From NCBI RefSeq assembly GCF_000327385.1, contig NW_008708241.1:46224-110223 (forward strand): DNA of 64,000 nucleotides, read 5' to 3'. Position 1 is the first letter of the stretch. Each line of letters opens with the position of its first letter. Below the pieces are notes generated by a model. That model did no database searches and was not told the origin of the DNA. It saw only the letters and a list, made by a program, of their open reading frames with translations. The translations under genes were made by a program, and so were the position numbers. The stretch comes from Lottia gigantea. Taxonomy: Eukaryota > Mollusca > Gastropoda > Lottiidae. Positions 24,701-34,987 of the stretch are shown here, in pieces.

Positions 24701-27700
24701 AATATTTTAGAATGTACACGATACAATATCACCATACTTCATTCCTTTGAAAGATTTGACTATTAAAATGACAATATATATTACAGATGCCTTTATCGCC
24801 TCAGAATGGTGTATTTAGAGTTCCAATGGCAGTACCCTTACGTCATAATCAACCACCATCACACGTGTCTCAAGCTACAGTCAGTCAGTTAATACGTCCT
24901 CCAGAACCTAAGGTCAGTTATTTTATTTTTTTGTATTATTTTGTATTTTTAGTAGAGCCACTTCACAGTAGAGATTAACGATCGAAGTCTTGAACACTCA
25001 TCAAATTCATCTTTTGACCTAACCTGCTTTCAGGAATCAAATTTACGCCTTTTTCAGTGTTGGCACTTTGACACAATCAAAAGGTGTATTTTCAGGAGCT
25101 TAGACTAGTTTATCAAGTCCACTGAAAGTGAAAATAGAAAACGAGCCTTTTCATTGCACATTCCAAATTGATCCAGTTAAATTTGATTAGTTAAAGCAAA
25201 GGTCATCAGGTTAGGTCAAAAGGTTAATTTGACGAATGTTCAATTCTCTGGTAGATAGACCCTAACTGAAGTGGCTATACTAAAAATATAAACTAATAAA
25301 AAAACAAAGCGAAAGTTTGATCTAATTTTAGTAAGACTGCTATAGACTAAAACCTTATACTTCTGCCCATTTTAAGATGAAATGTTTCTGTTTTTCAGTC
25401 AAATTTTCTTATTCCAAGAAAACGAAAGAAACAGAAGAACAAGTCCATCATTATACAGCGGACATTGTTACCAAAAACTACTAAAGACCAATATAGTATC
25501 TTACCAACCATGAATAACAACCAACAGCCACTCATCACCAACACAACCATACCCTTATCACAACCAGGTGGTGTTATAACTCAACCATATTCACCCATCA
25601 GTCTTAATTCATCTTTACAACAAGCACAACCTAGTCCACCCATAGTTCCTATTATTGGTAAGTTTGTTTTTCATCATCAACTGATGATTACTGGACTCCT
25701 TCTATGTTTGTTTAAATTTGGTTTGTTTTAGGACATTGGATGCCTTAAAGGGACAAGTGCACCTTTTTTTTGGCCTATTTTAGTCTCAGAAATTGAATTT
25801 TTTTTTAGCTAAGCCAATCAGTAATGGTTTTTTCAGCTCACTGTCGAAATTTGAACCTTCAAATCCATGTGTGTTCAGAATTATATTATTATGTATATGA
25901 TATATTTGGTTATTTTGACTTTTTGGTACCGTTCGAAAGCTCGTAAAAGCACGGATCTTGTGATGAAAACCTCTTATTCTTTGCTTGATTGTAAATAACT
26001 CAAAAAGCACTAATTAAATAACACGTATATTTAAAACCTCGTAAAATATATTATTATACCAGGGTCAATGTTCCTTTTTCTATGGATGAAAACTCATATA
26101 CTGTACTATGATTATAGTTTTATTGTCGCTTTTTCAAACTTGATAAAGTGTGGGATGCATACTTATTTAACCAATGGTGACTATTAAACATAAATGCTAG
26201 CCATTGGACCAGTGTATTCTAAGACGTAGTATCCGTTTAACAATATACACGTACAAATATTTTTTGCTTTTCCCGAAAAGTAATTTCATATATCGTTATA
26301 CTAGGTTTCAAGTGATCACCCACGATATAGTCATTAGCGCCTAATCCACTTCAATCCTCAGACCAGATTGCTATAGATTATGATAAATGCTGCATTCTGC
26401 ACTATATTTCAGGAATTTCAGAAAATCAGTCAACAATATCAGTTCCAGTAACACAACCAGTTAGTATTGGTAAGTTGTTCCTGATATTCCAACATCAATA
26501 GAACACAATACGTGATTCAATCGAGGATCATGCTCGTAAAGCATCCAGTGGCTGTGCCAGCCTCCCGAGATTAGGGATACAAATAGGAGCCACATTGTCA
26601 ATGTCGAATTCAAAATGAGACAGCTCTGTGGAAGCGCATAGGCAAGAACCTTCACCTAAGCATCTCAAAGGGTTTTCCAAAAGAAAATTTTTGTAATAAT
26701 AGAATATATTTAGTGCGGTCTGATTAGTGTTAGGAATAATTATGGAAAAATCGATTATCGTTGTTATGCCATAATGATAATCGATAGTTTATTTCAAAAT
26801 TACCTCCGCCTATTCTATTAAAGTGCTCCCGGGACCATAATAAAAACATGTCTTCGGCAGTCAGGTTCCCCAAAATTAACTCTGGTCTGGTCAATGTGAA
26901 AAACCTTTATTTCAGATACAGGACAAACATTTATCACTCAACCTACTTCAGAAAGTTTATCAGTTAATATTCAATATGATGAAAATCTTCAACAGGTATG
27001 TTCAAATAGCCTTTTTCTAGAACAGGTATGTTCAAATAGCCTTTTTCTAGAACAGGTATGTTCAAATAGCTCTTTCTGGTACACGTATGTTCAAATAGCT
27101 TTTTTTTTTCTAGAACAGGTATGTTCAAGTAACTTTTTTTTTTTCTAGAACAGGTATGTTCACATAGTTTTTTTTTTCTAGAACAAGTATGTTCATATAG
27201 CTTTTTTCTAGAACAGGTATGTTTAAATAGCTATTTTCTTTTCCAGGCATGATTACAAGGTGTATTTAAATGGGTTTTTTTTTTCTAGAACAGGCGTATT
27301 CAAATTGGGTCCCTTTTTTCTTGAACAGGCATGATTAAAACGGCTTTTTTCTAGAACAGGCATTTAAAAAAAATCTTAGAACAGGTATGTTCAAAAATGA
27401 TTTGATGCATACATTCACCTTTAAATTTCAGCAAATTCTGTCAATGGACAATGCAGTGACAACATCAACGGATGGATTAACTCCCCTTCTATCATCACCA
27501 AGTAAAGATCAGATAAGGCGTACTATACAGCAGACGTCACCACCTAATTTATCAACATTATTAGATATGTCATTACCTGCCCCATCAGCTGGTATGTATT
27601 CACTTGTTATTTGAAATTATGTCAAAGATAGATTAATTGATGTCCTTGCTTGTGGATACTCTGTAGGATGTAAAACTCCATTCATTTCATATCATTTTAG

Positions 27701-30700
27701 TTTTATTTGAATAGTTTCTATTGTTTATTTCAGGTGATAACAGTACTGCAGAGAAATTATTAGATATAGCTTTAGTTAATTCAAATTCAGGATTCTCAAG
27801 TGAGTCTTTGTTAAATTCAATATACTTCTGTTGCAAATTTCATCATCTTCATAAGCTAATTCAGTGACCATCTGTAGCAAATTCAGTCACTATCTTTAGC
27901 AATTCAGTCAATATCTTAAGTAAATTCAGTCACTATCTTTAGCAAATTCAGTCACTATTTTCGGCAAATTTAATCACTTTCTTCAGTAAATTCAATCACT
28001 ATCTTAAGCAAATTCAGTCACCAATTTTGATTAATGCAGTCAATATCTTTAGCAAATTCAGTCACTATCTTAAGTAAATTCAGTCACTATCTTAAGTAAA
28101 TTCAATGACTATCTTTAGCAAATTCAGTCACTATTTTCGGCAAATTTAATCACTTTCTTCAGTAAATTCAATGACTATCTCAAGCAAATTTAGTCACTAT
28201 CTTCAGCAAATTTAATCACTATCTTTAGCAAATTCAGTCACTATCTTCAGCAAATTTAATCACTATCTTTAGCAAAGTCAGTCACTGTCTTTGACAAATT
28301 CAGTCACTATCTTTAGCAAATTCAGTCACTATTTTCGGCAAATTTAATTGCTCTCTACAGTTAATTAAATGACTATCTTTAGCAAATTCAGTCACTATCT
28401 TCAGCAAATTTAATCACTATCTTTAGCAAATTTAATCACTATCTTTAGCAAATTCAGTCACTATCTTCAGCAAATTCAGTCATTATATTCAGCAAATTTA
28501 ATCACAATCTTTAGCAAATTCAGTCACTATCTTTAGAAAATCCAGTCACTATCTTTAGCAAATTTAATCACAATCTTTAGCAAATTCAGTCAATATTTTT
28601 GGCAAATTTAATCACAATCTTTAACAAATTCAGTCACTATCTTCAGCAAATTTAATCACTATCTTTAGCAAATTCAGTCACTATCTTCAGCAAATTTAAT
28701 CACTATCTTTAGAAAATCCAGTCACTATCTTTAGCAAATTTAATCACAATCTTTAGCAAATTCAGTCAATATTTTTGGCAAATTTAATCACAATCTTTAG
28801 CAAATTCAGTCACTTTCTTCAGCAAATTTAATCACTATCTCTAGAAAATCCAGTCACTATCTTTAGCAAATTTAATCACAATCTTTAGCAAATTCAGTCA
28901 ATATTTTTGGCAAATTTAATCACAATCTTTAGCAAATTCAGTCACTATCTTCAGCAAATTTAATCACTATCTTTAGCAAATTCAGTCAATATTTTTGGCA
29001 AATTTAATCACTATCTTTAGAAAATCCAGTCAATATTTTTAGCAAATTTAATCACAATCTTTAGCAAATTCAGTCAATATTTTTGGCAAATTTAATCACA
29101 ATCTTTAGCAAATTCAGTCACTATCTTCAGCAAATTTAATCACAATCTTTAGCAAATTCAGTCAATATTTTTGGCAAATTTAATCACAATCTTTAGCAAA
29201 TTCAGTCAATATTTTTGGCAAATTTAATCACAATCTTTAGCAAATTCAGTCAATATCTTCAGCAAATTTAATCACAATCTTTAGCAAATTCAGTCAATAT
29301 CTTCAGCAAATTTAATCACTATCTTAAGCAAATTCTGTCACTGTCTTTGACAAATCCAGTAAATATCTTAAGCAAATGCAATGAAGTGCAAACAGTAATG
29401 TCATTTCTCAACAGCATATCAAAATTTCAGAATCACAAACACTATGCCATAATTGTATATATAGTCAGTCATTATGCTATCAATTTATTTTGCAGATTTT
29501 CTAGGGACTCCTGTTAAAGTTCAAACTCCTGTTAAGTCTGAACCTGGAATGTTGACACCAACATTAAAAACACCAACATATCAAACAGATAGAAATCAAC
29601 TCTCACCACCTAATCCTACCTTACTTAAACTCGGATTCTCAACTTCTGATGCTCAGTGGTTGAACGGAGAGGTATGTTGTTCCTGGATTGTACTTGATTA
29701 AAAGCGTATTTGTTTCAACCTATTCGGATTTGATTATCTATCTATTAGGTTATGTCCTAATCAAATCAGATTTGAGAGTTGAAAACTGATTAGAAAATGG
29801 CCGCCGTCAGAAAAAGAGTTGGTGCTCCCGTTTAAGTCATTGAACTCACATGTTATCATCTTTTCCGCAAGCCGCCATCTTGCCTAATCAAAACCAAATC
29901 CGTCAAACCACCTTGCAAGTAGGCTTGGTCGCTTAGAATTAGAGTTAAAACAAAAATGTCGATTAGCATAATCTGATTTGATTTGGGTGTGAAACAAATA
30001 CTTATTGGGCCTAATCAAATCCTATTGGGTGTATATAGTGTAGAGCTGAAATGGCTTTGGGTTCACAGACTAAGCTATTTTTCAAGATGGCTGGAGAAGA
30101 GTGCATATTAATCATTAAATAGTGGTTATAAAACAACCAGTGACTGTGGGTTCCAATCTCAGTCAGCATGTGAAAGTCTGGTGACATTGGATAAGTCATC
30201 TTTCATCATTATTTGATTTCGACACTGGGTACAGATAGTTCAGGAAAGATCAATGCCAAGTGTTTTGGCTAAGAACCTGTTGGTAGACAGGATTTGCATG
30301 AACATGTGTTGTTATCCTTGGCTAGTTTCAGTAAGGAACAAGGCACTTGTTTTTACTGGATATTTGCAAGATTTTCATACTGATTTTGTTTAGATATTTG
30401 GATTATAAGTCATTATATCGTGTTATATTTACAGTCTCAAGACATATCATTAAGTAGTTTTTTAACAGAAACCCCAACTAAAAAAACTACAGCAGTTCAG
30501 CCTAGTATTGTTCCACCACATAATATCTTCAGTGAACATTCTCAAGACTCTATTGTAAGTTATTTTTTAAAACCGCATTTTTAGGGGGGAAAACAGGCCC
30601 TGTATCCCGAAACGATGTTAGCGCTAGGATGTCCCAGAATCATTTTTAGAAGATAAAAGCCTAGGACATCCTAGCGCTAAGATCGTTTCAGGAATACAGG

Positions 30701-31472
30701 GCCTGATTAATATATTATAACAATAATAACATCAAAAAGAGCTTTACTAGCTATGTGGACTCTGCAAAAAGATACCGAGTTAATAAACTGTCAAGTCATT
30801 ATGAAATGTGTCTAATACCTTGACATCATTAGTCACTTTTCTTGTATCACGAAGGAATTAAATGTAAGTGCAGCATCGCAGCAATTTGGTTAAATTACAT
30901 CCAATCAGAACCCTCAACAGAGAGTCTGTAAATAATAAAACAGTATATCTATTTAGGTCTCTGATTGGCTGAATTCGCTAGCGTACAATCCAATCAAATT
31001 GCTGCATTCCTTGATTTGAGAATAGTGCTTGATAACGTCAAGGTATTAATTTCAGTTTCAGGATAGCATTAATGTAAACATACTTTGCCTTAAAAGGACA
31101 GGTGCGCCATTTTTTGACCAATCATACTTTAGTCTCAGAAAAGCCAGGCAGTAATAGAGTTCACACATTCAACGTGGAAATTGGAGCCTTCAAATCCATG
31201 TTTGTCCAGAATTATCCACGTTTGAAAGTTAAAGACAGATCAACCCCCCCAGAATTGCGCATCTGTCCCTTTAATATTAACAGCGTAACTGTTGTGAGAT
31301 CTAGAAATAAATTAAATAACCCATTGCAAAAATATGCAACAAAATCAATTTTGTATACTTTCAGGTGGAAACATCATTTCAGTCCATGTTGAATGAAAGT
31401 TCCATGGATTTAGTCAGCAAATTTGCTAAACTAGCTGATCATATAGTAGGTCCACATGCAGATAAAACGTAG
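15799..31472 (+). CDS. CRAMP1: Cramped chromatin regulator homolog (CRAMP1)
   Basis: Twenty exons: 15799-15866, 16243-16547, 16877-16977, 17285-17438, 17954-18022, 18655-18703, 18875-18910, 19667-19716, 19981-20187, 21261-21943, 23759-23971, 24787-24912, 25399-25657, 26413-26469, 26916-26995, 27432-27591, 27734-27799, 29496-29671, 30435-30554 and 31365-31472. They sum to 3087 bases (1028 residues plus stop) with every phase in agreement. A SANT/Myb-like domain (about residues 138-205) contains WELWSIEDKNVFFEA and YYRTWHKITKF. Downstream blocks match the human protein in order: EIYGLINYG, CPRNNKSWSRVQ, LILEYDW (about 535), IIQRTLLPK, SPPNLSTLLDMSLP and DAQWLNGE. Fly Cramped is a Polycomb-group nuclear protein, and recent work ties CRAMP1 to linker histone gene expression. 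An in-frame stop at 15703 supports the start. The exon 9 donor (TTTT|GTACTA) is weak but is the only one in phase. Confidence 0.95.
15918..16121. promoter_or_regulatory. YY1-like motifs in CRAMP1 intron 1
   Basis: CCGCCATCTT near 15918 and GCCGCCATGTT near 16110 match the reverse complement of the YY1 consensus AAGATGGCGGC, whose sites cluster near the starts of many animal genes. Their position just downstream of CRAMP1 exon 1 is consistent with promoter use; binding is inferred. Confidence 0.4.
17484..17808 (-). mobile_element. MITE family 1 copy (reverse)
   Basis: The element starts ttaaagatgg and ends with the reverse complement ggaacccatctttaa, with the internal segment shared by six other copies in this window. 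It is about 325 bases and non-coding, in CRAMP1 intron 4. Confidence 0.9.
18340..18480. other. Retroelement-tail-like segment with ACCCGAAACGTTTTG motif
   Basis: The segment carries ggaggaagtgtgc, a tttttac spacer and ccgaaacgttttgtgg. Similar GAAACG motifs after a short hairpin are common near the ends of Penelope-like and other retroelements, some of which contain hammerhead ribozymes. Here the hammerhead core CTGATGA is not present. It lies in CRAMP1 intron 5; identification is weak. Confidence 0.25.
19018..19640. repeat. Minisatellite, 19-bp unit, about 30 copies
   Basis: The unit is cacatggatataacttgat, with variants (caaagatat, catgaatat) and occasional insertions of caacttaat. It lies in CRAMP1 intron 7, ending only about 26 bases before the exon 8 acceptor. 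Confidence 0.97.
20354..20670 (+). mobile_element. MITE family 2 copy
   Basis: The 5' end ttttaaagggacaagttcac and interior blocks (cttcagatccatg, ccagaattattca, gaaattcccagtttgaggta) match the other copies. The 3' terminal repeat is missing. It lies in CRAMP1 intron 9. Confidence 0.8.
22160..23670. repeat. Minisatellite, about 38-42-bp unit, roughly 37 copies
   Basis: The unit reads catcagtggacttacctgg, then tgtcataa, an optional ctaa or ataa, and gagtttatttt. It fills most of CRAMP1 intron 10 and ends about 90 bases before exon 11. Each unit contains acttacctgg, the reverse complement of an ideal 5' splice site. The short frames through it, which repeat VDLPGVI-type peptides, are by-products of the repetition. 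The unit closely resembles the subterminal arm of MITE family 4 (54228-54592). Confidence 0.97.
24935..25300. mobile_element. MITE family 6 copy
   Basis: The left arm has gagccacttca, then gtcttgaacactcatcaaat and cttttgacc. The right arm is its imperfect reverse complement (ggtcaaaaggttaattt, then gaccctaactgaagtggct). A second copy lies at 62955-63175. It is non-coding, in CRAMP1 intron 12. Confidence 0.8.
25745..25890 (+). mobile_element. MITE family 2, 5' fragment
   Basis: It begins ttaaagggacaagtgcacc and shares tttagctaagccaatcagtaa and ccttcaaatccatgtg with full copies, then loses similarity. It lies in CRAMP1 intron 13. Confidence 0.75.
26996..27395. repeat. Degenerate repeat built from the exon 15 splice donor
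   Basis: About ten diverged copies of ttttctagaacaggtatgtt followed by a short caaatagc segment begin directly at the exon 15 boundary, whose own sequence is cttcaacag|gtatgttcaaa. Each copy thus combines a pyrimidine tract with ctag and an AACAG|GTATG junction. It lies at the start of CRAMP1 intron 15. Confidence 0.9.
27835..29370. repeat. Minisatellite, 22-bp unit, roughly 70 copies
   Basis: The unit is caaattcagtcactatcttt plus ag, alternating with the variants caaatttaatcacaatc and tcaatatttttgg. Longer patterns of two to six units recur, showing higher-order structure. It fills almost all of CRAMP1 intron 17. Confidence 0.97.
29701..30003. mobile_element. MITE-like element with GTATTTGTTTCA ends
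   Basis: cgtatttgtttcaacc at the left is answered by gggtgtgaaacaaatact at the right, followed on each side by a gatttgat motif. The interior holds gccgcc motifs. It is about 300 bases, non-coding, in CRAMP1 intron 18. Confidence 0.6.
30034..30300 (+). mobile_element. tRNA-derived SINE (family B)
   Basis: It contains gtgggttccaatctcag, which resembles a tRNA B box, and then gttcaggaaagatcaatgcc and tttggctaagaacctg, shared with the copy at 53975-54190 (reverse) and the fragment at 9160-9262. It lies in CRAMP1 intron 18, directly after a MITE-like element. Confidence 0.65.
30590..30706. repeat. Hairpin element with about 45-base arms
   Basis: caggccctgtatcccgaaac and the following gatgttagcgctaggatgtc are matched by the reverse complement gacatcctagcgctaagatc, then gtttcaggaatacagggcct. 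The loop is about 25 bases. It would form a strong stem in CRAMP1 intron 19 RNA; probably a tiny fold-back MITE. Confidence 0.85.
30811..31053. mobile_element. MITE-like element with ATACCTTGAC ends
   Basis: taataccttgacatcatta at the left is answered by gataacgtcaaggtatta at the right, and inner blocks (cacgaaggaatt / cattccttgat; catccaatcagaaccc / gtctctgattggctg) also pair imperfectly. It is about 243 bases, non-coding, in CRAMP1 intron 19. Confidence 0.7.
31089..31274 (+). mobile_element. MITE family 2 copy, internally deleted
   Basis: Both ends are present (ttaaaaggacaggtgcgcc and gcgcatctgtccctttaa), but the middle is shortened to about 185 bases. It lies in CRAMP1 intron 19, about 90 bases before the last exon. 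Confidence 0.88.
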
Positions 31473-32045
31473 TGACATTTCTTGAAGAGTGAATTACACT
31501 GTATTTTAGTTTCCCCTCTCCAGCTATCTGTCATATATAGACCAGGCTGTTGATTTATCCGTTTTGCCAGTCATATCTGATTGGAACTTCATATGACTGA
31601 CTGTAATTCAGATCTTTAGGATATTTTCTTTGCAAAATTTGTAGAATCTTGATTACGTACAAAAATTGTCCGGTAGGGAAATTCTAAAATTAACAGCCCT
31701 GATCCAGACCTAAAAGACTAACTGTGCAGGCCTAAAGTTGAAGATTATTACAGTGAGTGATCATCATCTAGATATTACATTCTGAAAATGCCATGTGAAC
31801 TCATAAAAGGTTGCAGAGTGGCACCAGGTATTTTGGAGCAAGCATACTCAATAGCACCAGCAACAAAGTGAAGCTCCAAATCACAATTTTATATGTACAG
31901 TACATCTATTATCAAGAGCCCCTTGGGTCAAATGCTTTCAAAGTGAAATGGGTAATACAGGTGTGGTGTGTTTTTGCTTCCTAAACTACAGGAGCATTGT
32001 TAAAGTTATACTAGCTAATAAAAGACATGATGGTACTATAGTAGT
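31473..32045 (+). other. CRAMP1 3' UTR with likely polyadenylation site
   Basis: Non-coding sequence follows the stop at 31470-31472. AATAAA at 32017-32022 is followed by a GT-rich stretch (gtagtgtgttcc, then gtgtgagtgtaatttgtgtg), the usual arrangement downstream of a cleavage site. A later hexamer at 33852 would put the long minisatellite inside the transcript. Confidence 0.5.
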
Positions 32046-32229
32046 GTGTTCCAGATATCCTAATAGTCCAAAGTTTCATTGAAGTGAATGTGTGAGTGTA
32101 ATTTGTGTGTTTCACAGGTGTTGAATTTTTAGAGTGCAACATTAAGACAAGACTTTTGTTTATCATTTTGGCTGTGTTTTTGTATGTGCTGAACACTAAT
32201 AGATGTTGATGTCTGAGCACCAAACAGAG

Positions 32230-33835
32230 GTTTGTGTGTGAAAGCTTAGTTTGGATGGGAACTCCCATTGGTACTGTGTTGGATCTGACATTGGTACTAT
32301 GTTGGGTCTGACATTTGTACTGTTGGATCTGACATTTGGTGCTATGTTGGGATCTGACATTTGGTGCTATGTTGGGTCTGACATTTGTACTGTTGGATCT
32401 GACATTTGGTACTATGTTGGGATCTGACATAATTGGTACTGTTGAATTTTACATTGGTACTGTTTAGAATTAATATTGATACGATGTTGGATCTGACATT
32501 TGTACTGTTGGATCTGACATTGGTACTGGTTCTGTGTTGGATCTGACATTGGTACTATGTTGGATCTGACATTAGTAACTTACTGGGTTAGATCTGACAT
32601 TGGTGAAAAAAAGAAGGGCCACTTCTAGAAACTGTTATTGAAACCTTGTTTGGATTAAATCTAGTTAGTACTATAAAAGGCTCAGATATAGATTGGATCT
32701 GACATTGGTGTATGTAGTAATCCCATATTGGATTGGATTTGACAATGGTTCTATTCAAGCAGAGCTAGGATAAGATCTGACATTGATGTGTGATTGTACT
32801 TTTGATTAGCTCTGACATTGGTACCATGTTAGAAATAACATTTGTTTGCCTAGGTTGGATTAAATCTGACATTGGTAGGCCGTAAGCCTTGTTTGGATTG
32901 AATCCGACATTTGTGCCCGGTTACCAGAGTTAGAAATGAGACAGTAATTGCATTTGGAATTGATACTTTGCAAGCGAGGTTTAGATTGGATCTGACATTG
33001 GTATTGTGTAGGAGCTGACATTGGTGGAAGCTATGTTTTGATTGGATCTGACATTGGTATCATGTAGGAGCTGACATGGGTGGAAGCTCTGTTTGGATTG
33101 GATCTGACATTGGTATCATGTAGGAGCTGACATTGGTGTAAGCTATGTTTGGATTGGATCTGACATTGGTATCATGTAGGAACTGACATTGGTGGAAGCT
33201 CTGTTTGGATTGGATCCGACATTGGTATCATGTAGGAGCTGACATTGGTGGAAGCTATGTTTGGATTGGATCTGACATTGGTATCATGTAGGAGCTGACA
33301 TGGATGGAAGCTATGTTTGGATTGGATCTGACATTGGTATCATGTAGGAGCTGACATTGGTGGAAGCTATGTTTGGATTGGATCTGACATTGGTATCATG
33401 TAGGAGCTGACATTGGTGGAAGCTATGTTTGGATTGGATCTGACATTGGTATCATGCAGGAGCTGACATTGGTGGAAGCTATGTTTGGATTGGATCCGAC
33501 ATTGGTATCATGTAGGAGCTGACATTGGTGGAAGCTATGTTTGGATTGGATCTGACATTGGTATCATGTAGGAGCTGACATGGGTGGAAGCTATGTTTGG
33601 ATTGGATCTGACATTGGTATCATGTAGGAGCTGACATTGGTGGAAGCTAAGTTTGGATGTCATCTGACATTGGTTTGTGTGAGCCTAGTTTGGATTGGAT
33701 CTGACATTGGTATCATGTGGGAGCTGACATGGGTGGAACCTATGTTTGGATGTCATCTGGCATTGGTTTGTGTGAACTTAGTTTGGATTGGATCTGACAT
33801 TGGTATTATTTTGGAAAATGGCATTGGTGTATGTA
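32230..33835. repeat. Minisatellite, 22-bp units passing into 56-bp units
   Basis: The left part repeats tctgacattggtactatgtt, then gga. From about 32980 the unit becomes about 56 bases: gaagctatgtttggattgga, tctgacattggtatcatgta, ggagctgacattggtg. The longer unit holds two diverged forms of the short one, so it looks like a second-order expansion. It lies within or just past the CRAMP1 3' UTR. Confidence 0.95.
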
Positions 33836-33851
33836 AGCGTGGCCCTCATCA

Positions 33852-33857
33852 AATAAA
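33852..33857 (+). terminator. Alternative distal polyadenylation hexamer
   Basis: AATAAA right after the minisatellite could end a longer CRAMP1 transcript. Support is the motif and position only. Confidence 0.25.
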
Positions 33858-34039
33858 CTTTCTTACCACACCATGAAACTTTAGGTTAGATGTGTGCTTG
33901 AAATTATCCATTGCTATATCTGATGACATTTTGCCTAGCATCCATCTGTCATTGTTCACCACTGTTAAACTGTATTATATTGTGACATATTAATTTATTA
34001 TAAATATATATAATCAAATTTTATTAGAAAAACACATAA

Positions 34040-34420
34040 TTATAGATTATTTAAAATGCAGATAATAAATGATGTGTGTTTCGACTGGTAGCAAATGTGT
34101 CAGCATATAGTACAATTTTTATAGTTTTTTTTTAATTCTGTTGCTTAGAAAGGTCTGTCAGAAAGATCACAATTTGAAATGCAGATAATAAATTTTGAGG
34201 ATTCGAAAATGGTAGAAAATGGAAGAGCACAATTTTTTATAGGTCTTAATTTCTTTTAATTTTTAGGGGAAATAAGAATCAAATTTTTGTTGGCTTTTTG
34301 TCATAAAGATCACAATTTGAAATGCAGACAATAAATTTTGTTTCAACTTGAAGCAAATATATCAGCTGAAAAGCACAATTTTTATATATTTTTTTTTTAA
34401 ATTTTGTTGCAAATAAATTA
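34040..34420. repeat. Diverged tandem repeat, about 130-bp unit, three copies
   Basis: gatcacaatttgaaatgcag followed by ataataaattttg recurs at about 34165 and 34305, with a weaker copy near 34050. It is AT-rich and non-coding. Confidence 0.65.
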
Positions 34421-34494
34421 ATCTCATTCATTGACTATTTGTCTAAAATATCATAATTTTACACTGTTTTGATTATTCTGATTGGTCTATTTTA

Positions 34495-34802
34495 TTAAGG
34501 ATTGTAAGAGGTTTTCTTGAATTGTTATGTGTATCGGGAACACTGATAGAATCAATTTGTACCATTCTAATTTTGATCAGATATGTGGTCTCTGCAATTC
34601 CACTAAAACTAAGTGTTTTATGATGTCACTAATCGCTTATGTGATAAAGCATATTACATGATTAGTGAAGTCATCAAACACTTAGTTTTAGTGGAATTGC
34701 AGAGACCACATATCTGATAAAATGGAAATAGTGCAAATAGATGCTATCAGTTTCCCTGATACACATAAAAAATATAGAAAACCTCTTAACAATCTTATTT
34801 AA
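34495..34802. mobile_element. MITE family 3, near-perfect full-length fold-back
   Basis: Nearly the whole 308-base element is an inverted repeat: the left arm (ttaaggattgtaagaggttt through aaactaagtgttttatgatg) is matched base for base by the right arm (catcaaacacttagttttag through aacctcttaacaatctt). The central loop is about 40 bases. Other copies lie at 34988-35573, 36357-36533, 41194-41494, 56351-56440 and 59775-59988. Confidence 0.93.
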
Positions 34803-34987
34803 GTAATGATTTTGAACCAATCAAATTTCTCATAATGTGAAGTTGTGACATCTTGGACGTTAGTCTTGATCTCTTATAATATTTGTATTTTATTTTCCTT
34901 ATTTACTACAGTATTAAAAACAACACAATAAGAGAAAAAATTATATATTTTCTAGATTTCTAGATTTTTCCTTTTATAATTGTATTA

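Noticed and set aside
30034-30190. A possible tRNA gene suggested by a B-box-like motif
   Set aside because: The flanking sequence cannot fold as a tRNA cloverleaf, and the segment matches dispersed SINE B copies.
32011-32430. A 139-codon minus-strand frame near the CRAMP1 3' end
   Set aside because: Its first half is translated minisatellite and there is no domain or supporting splice structure.
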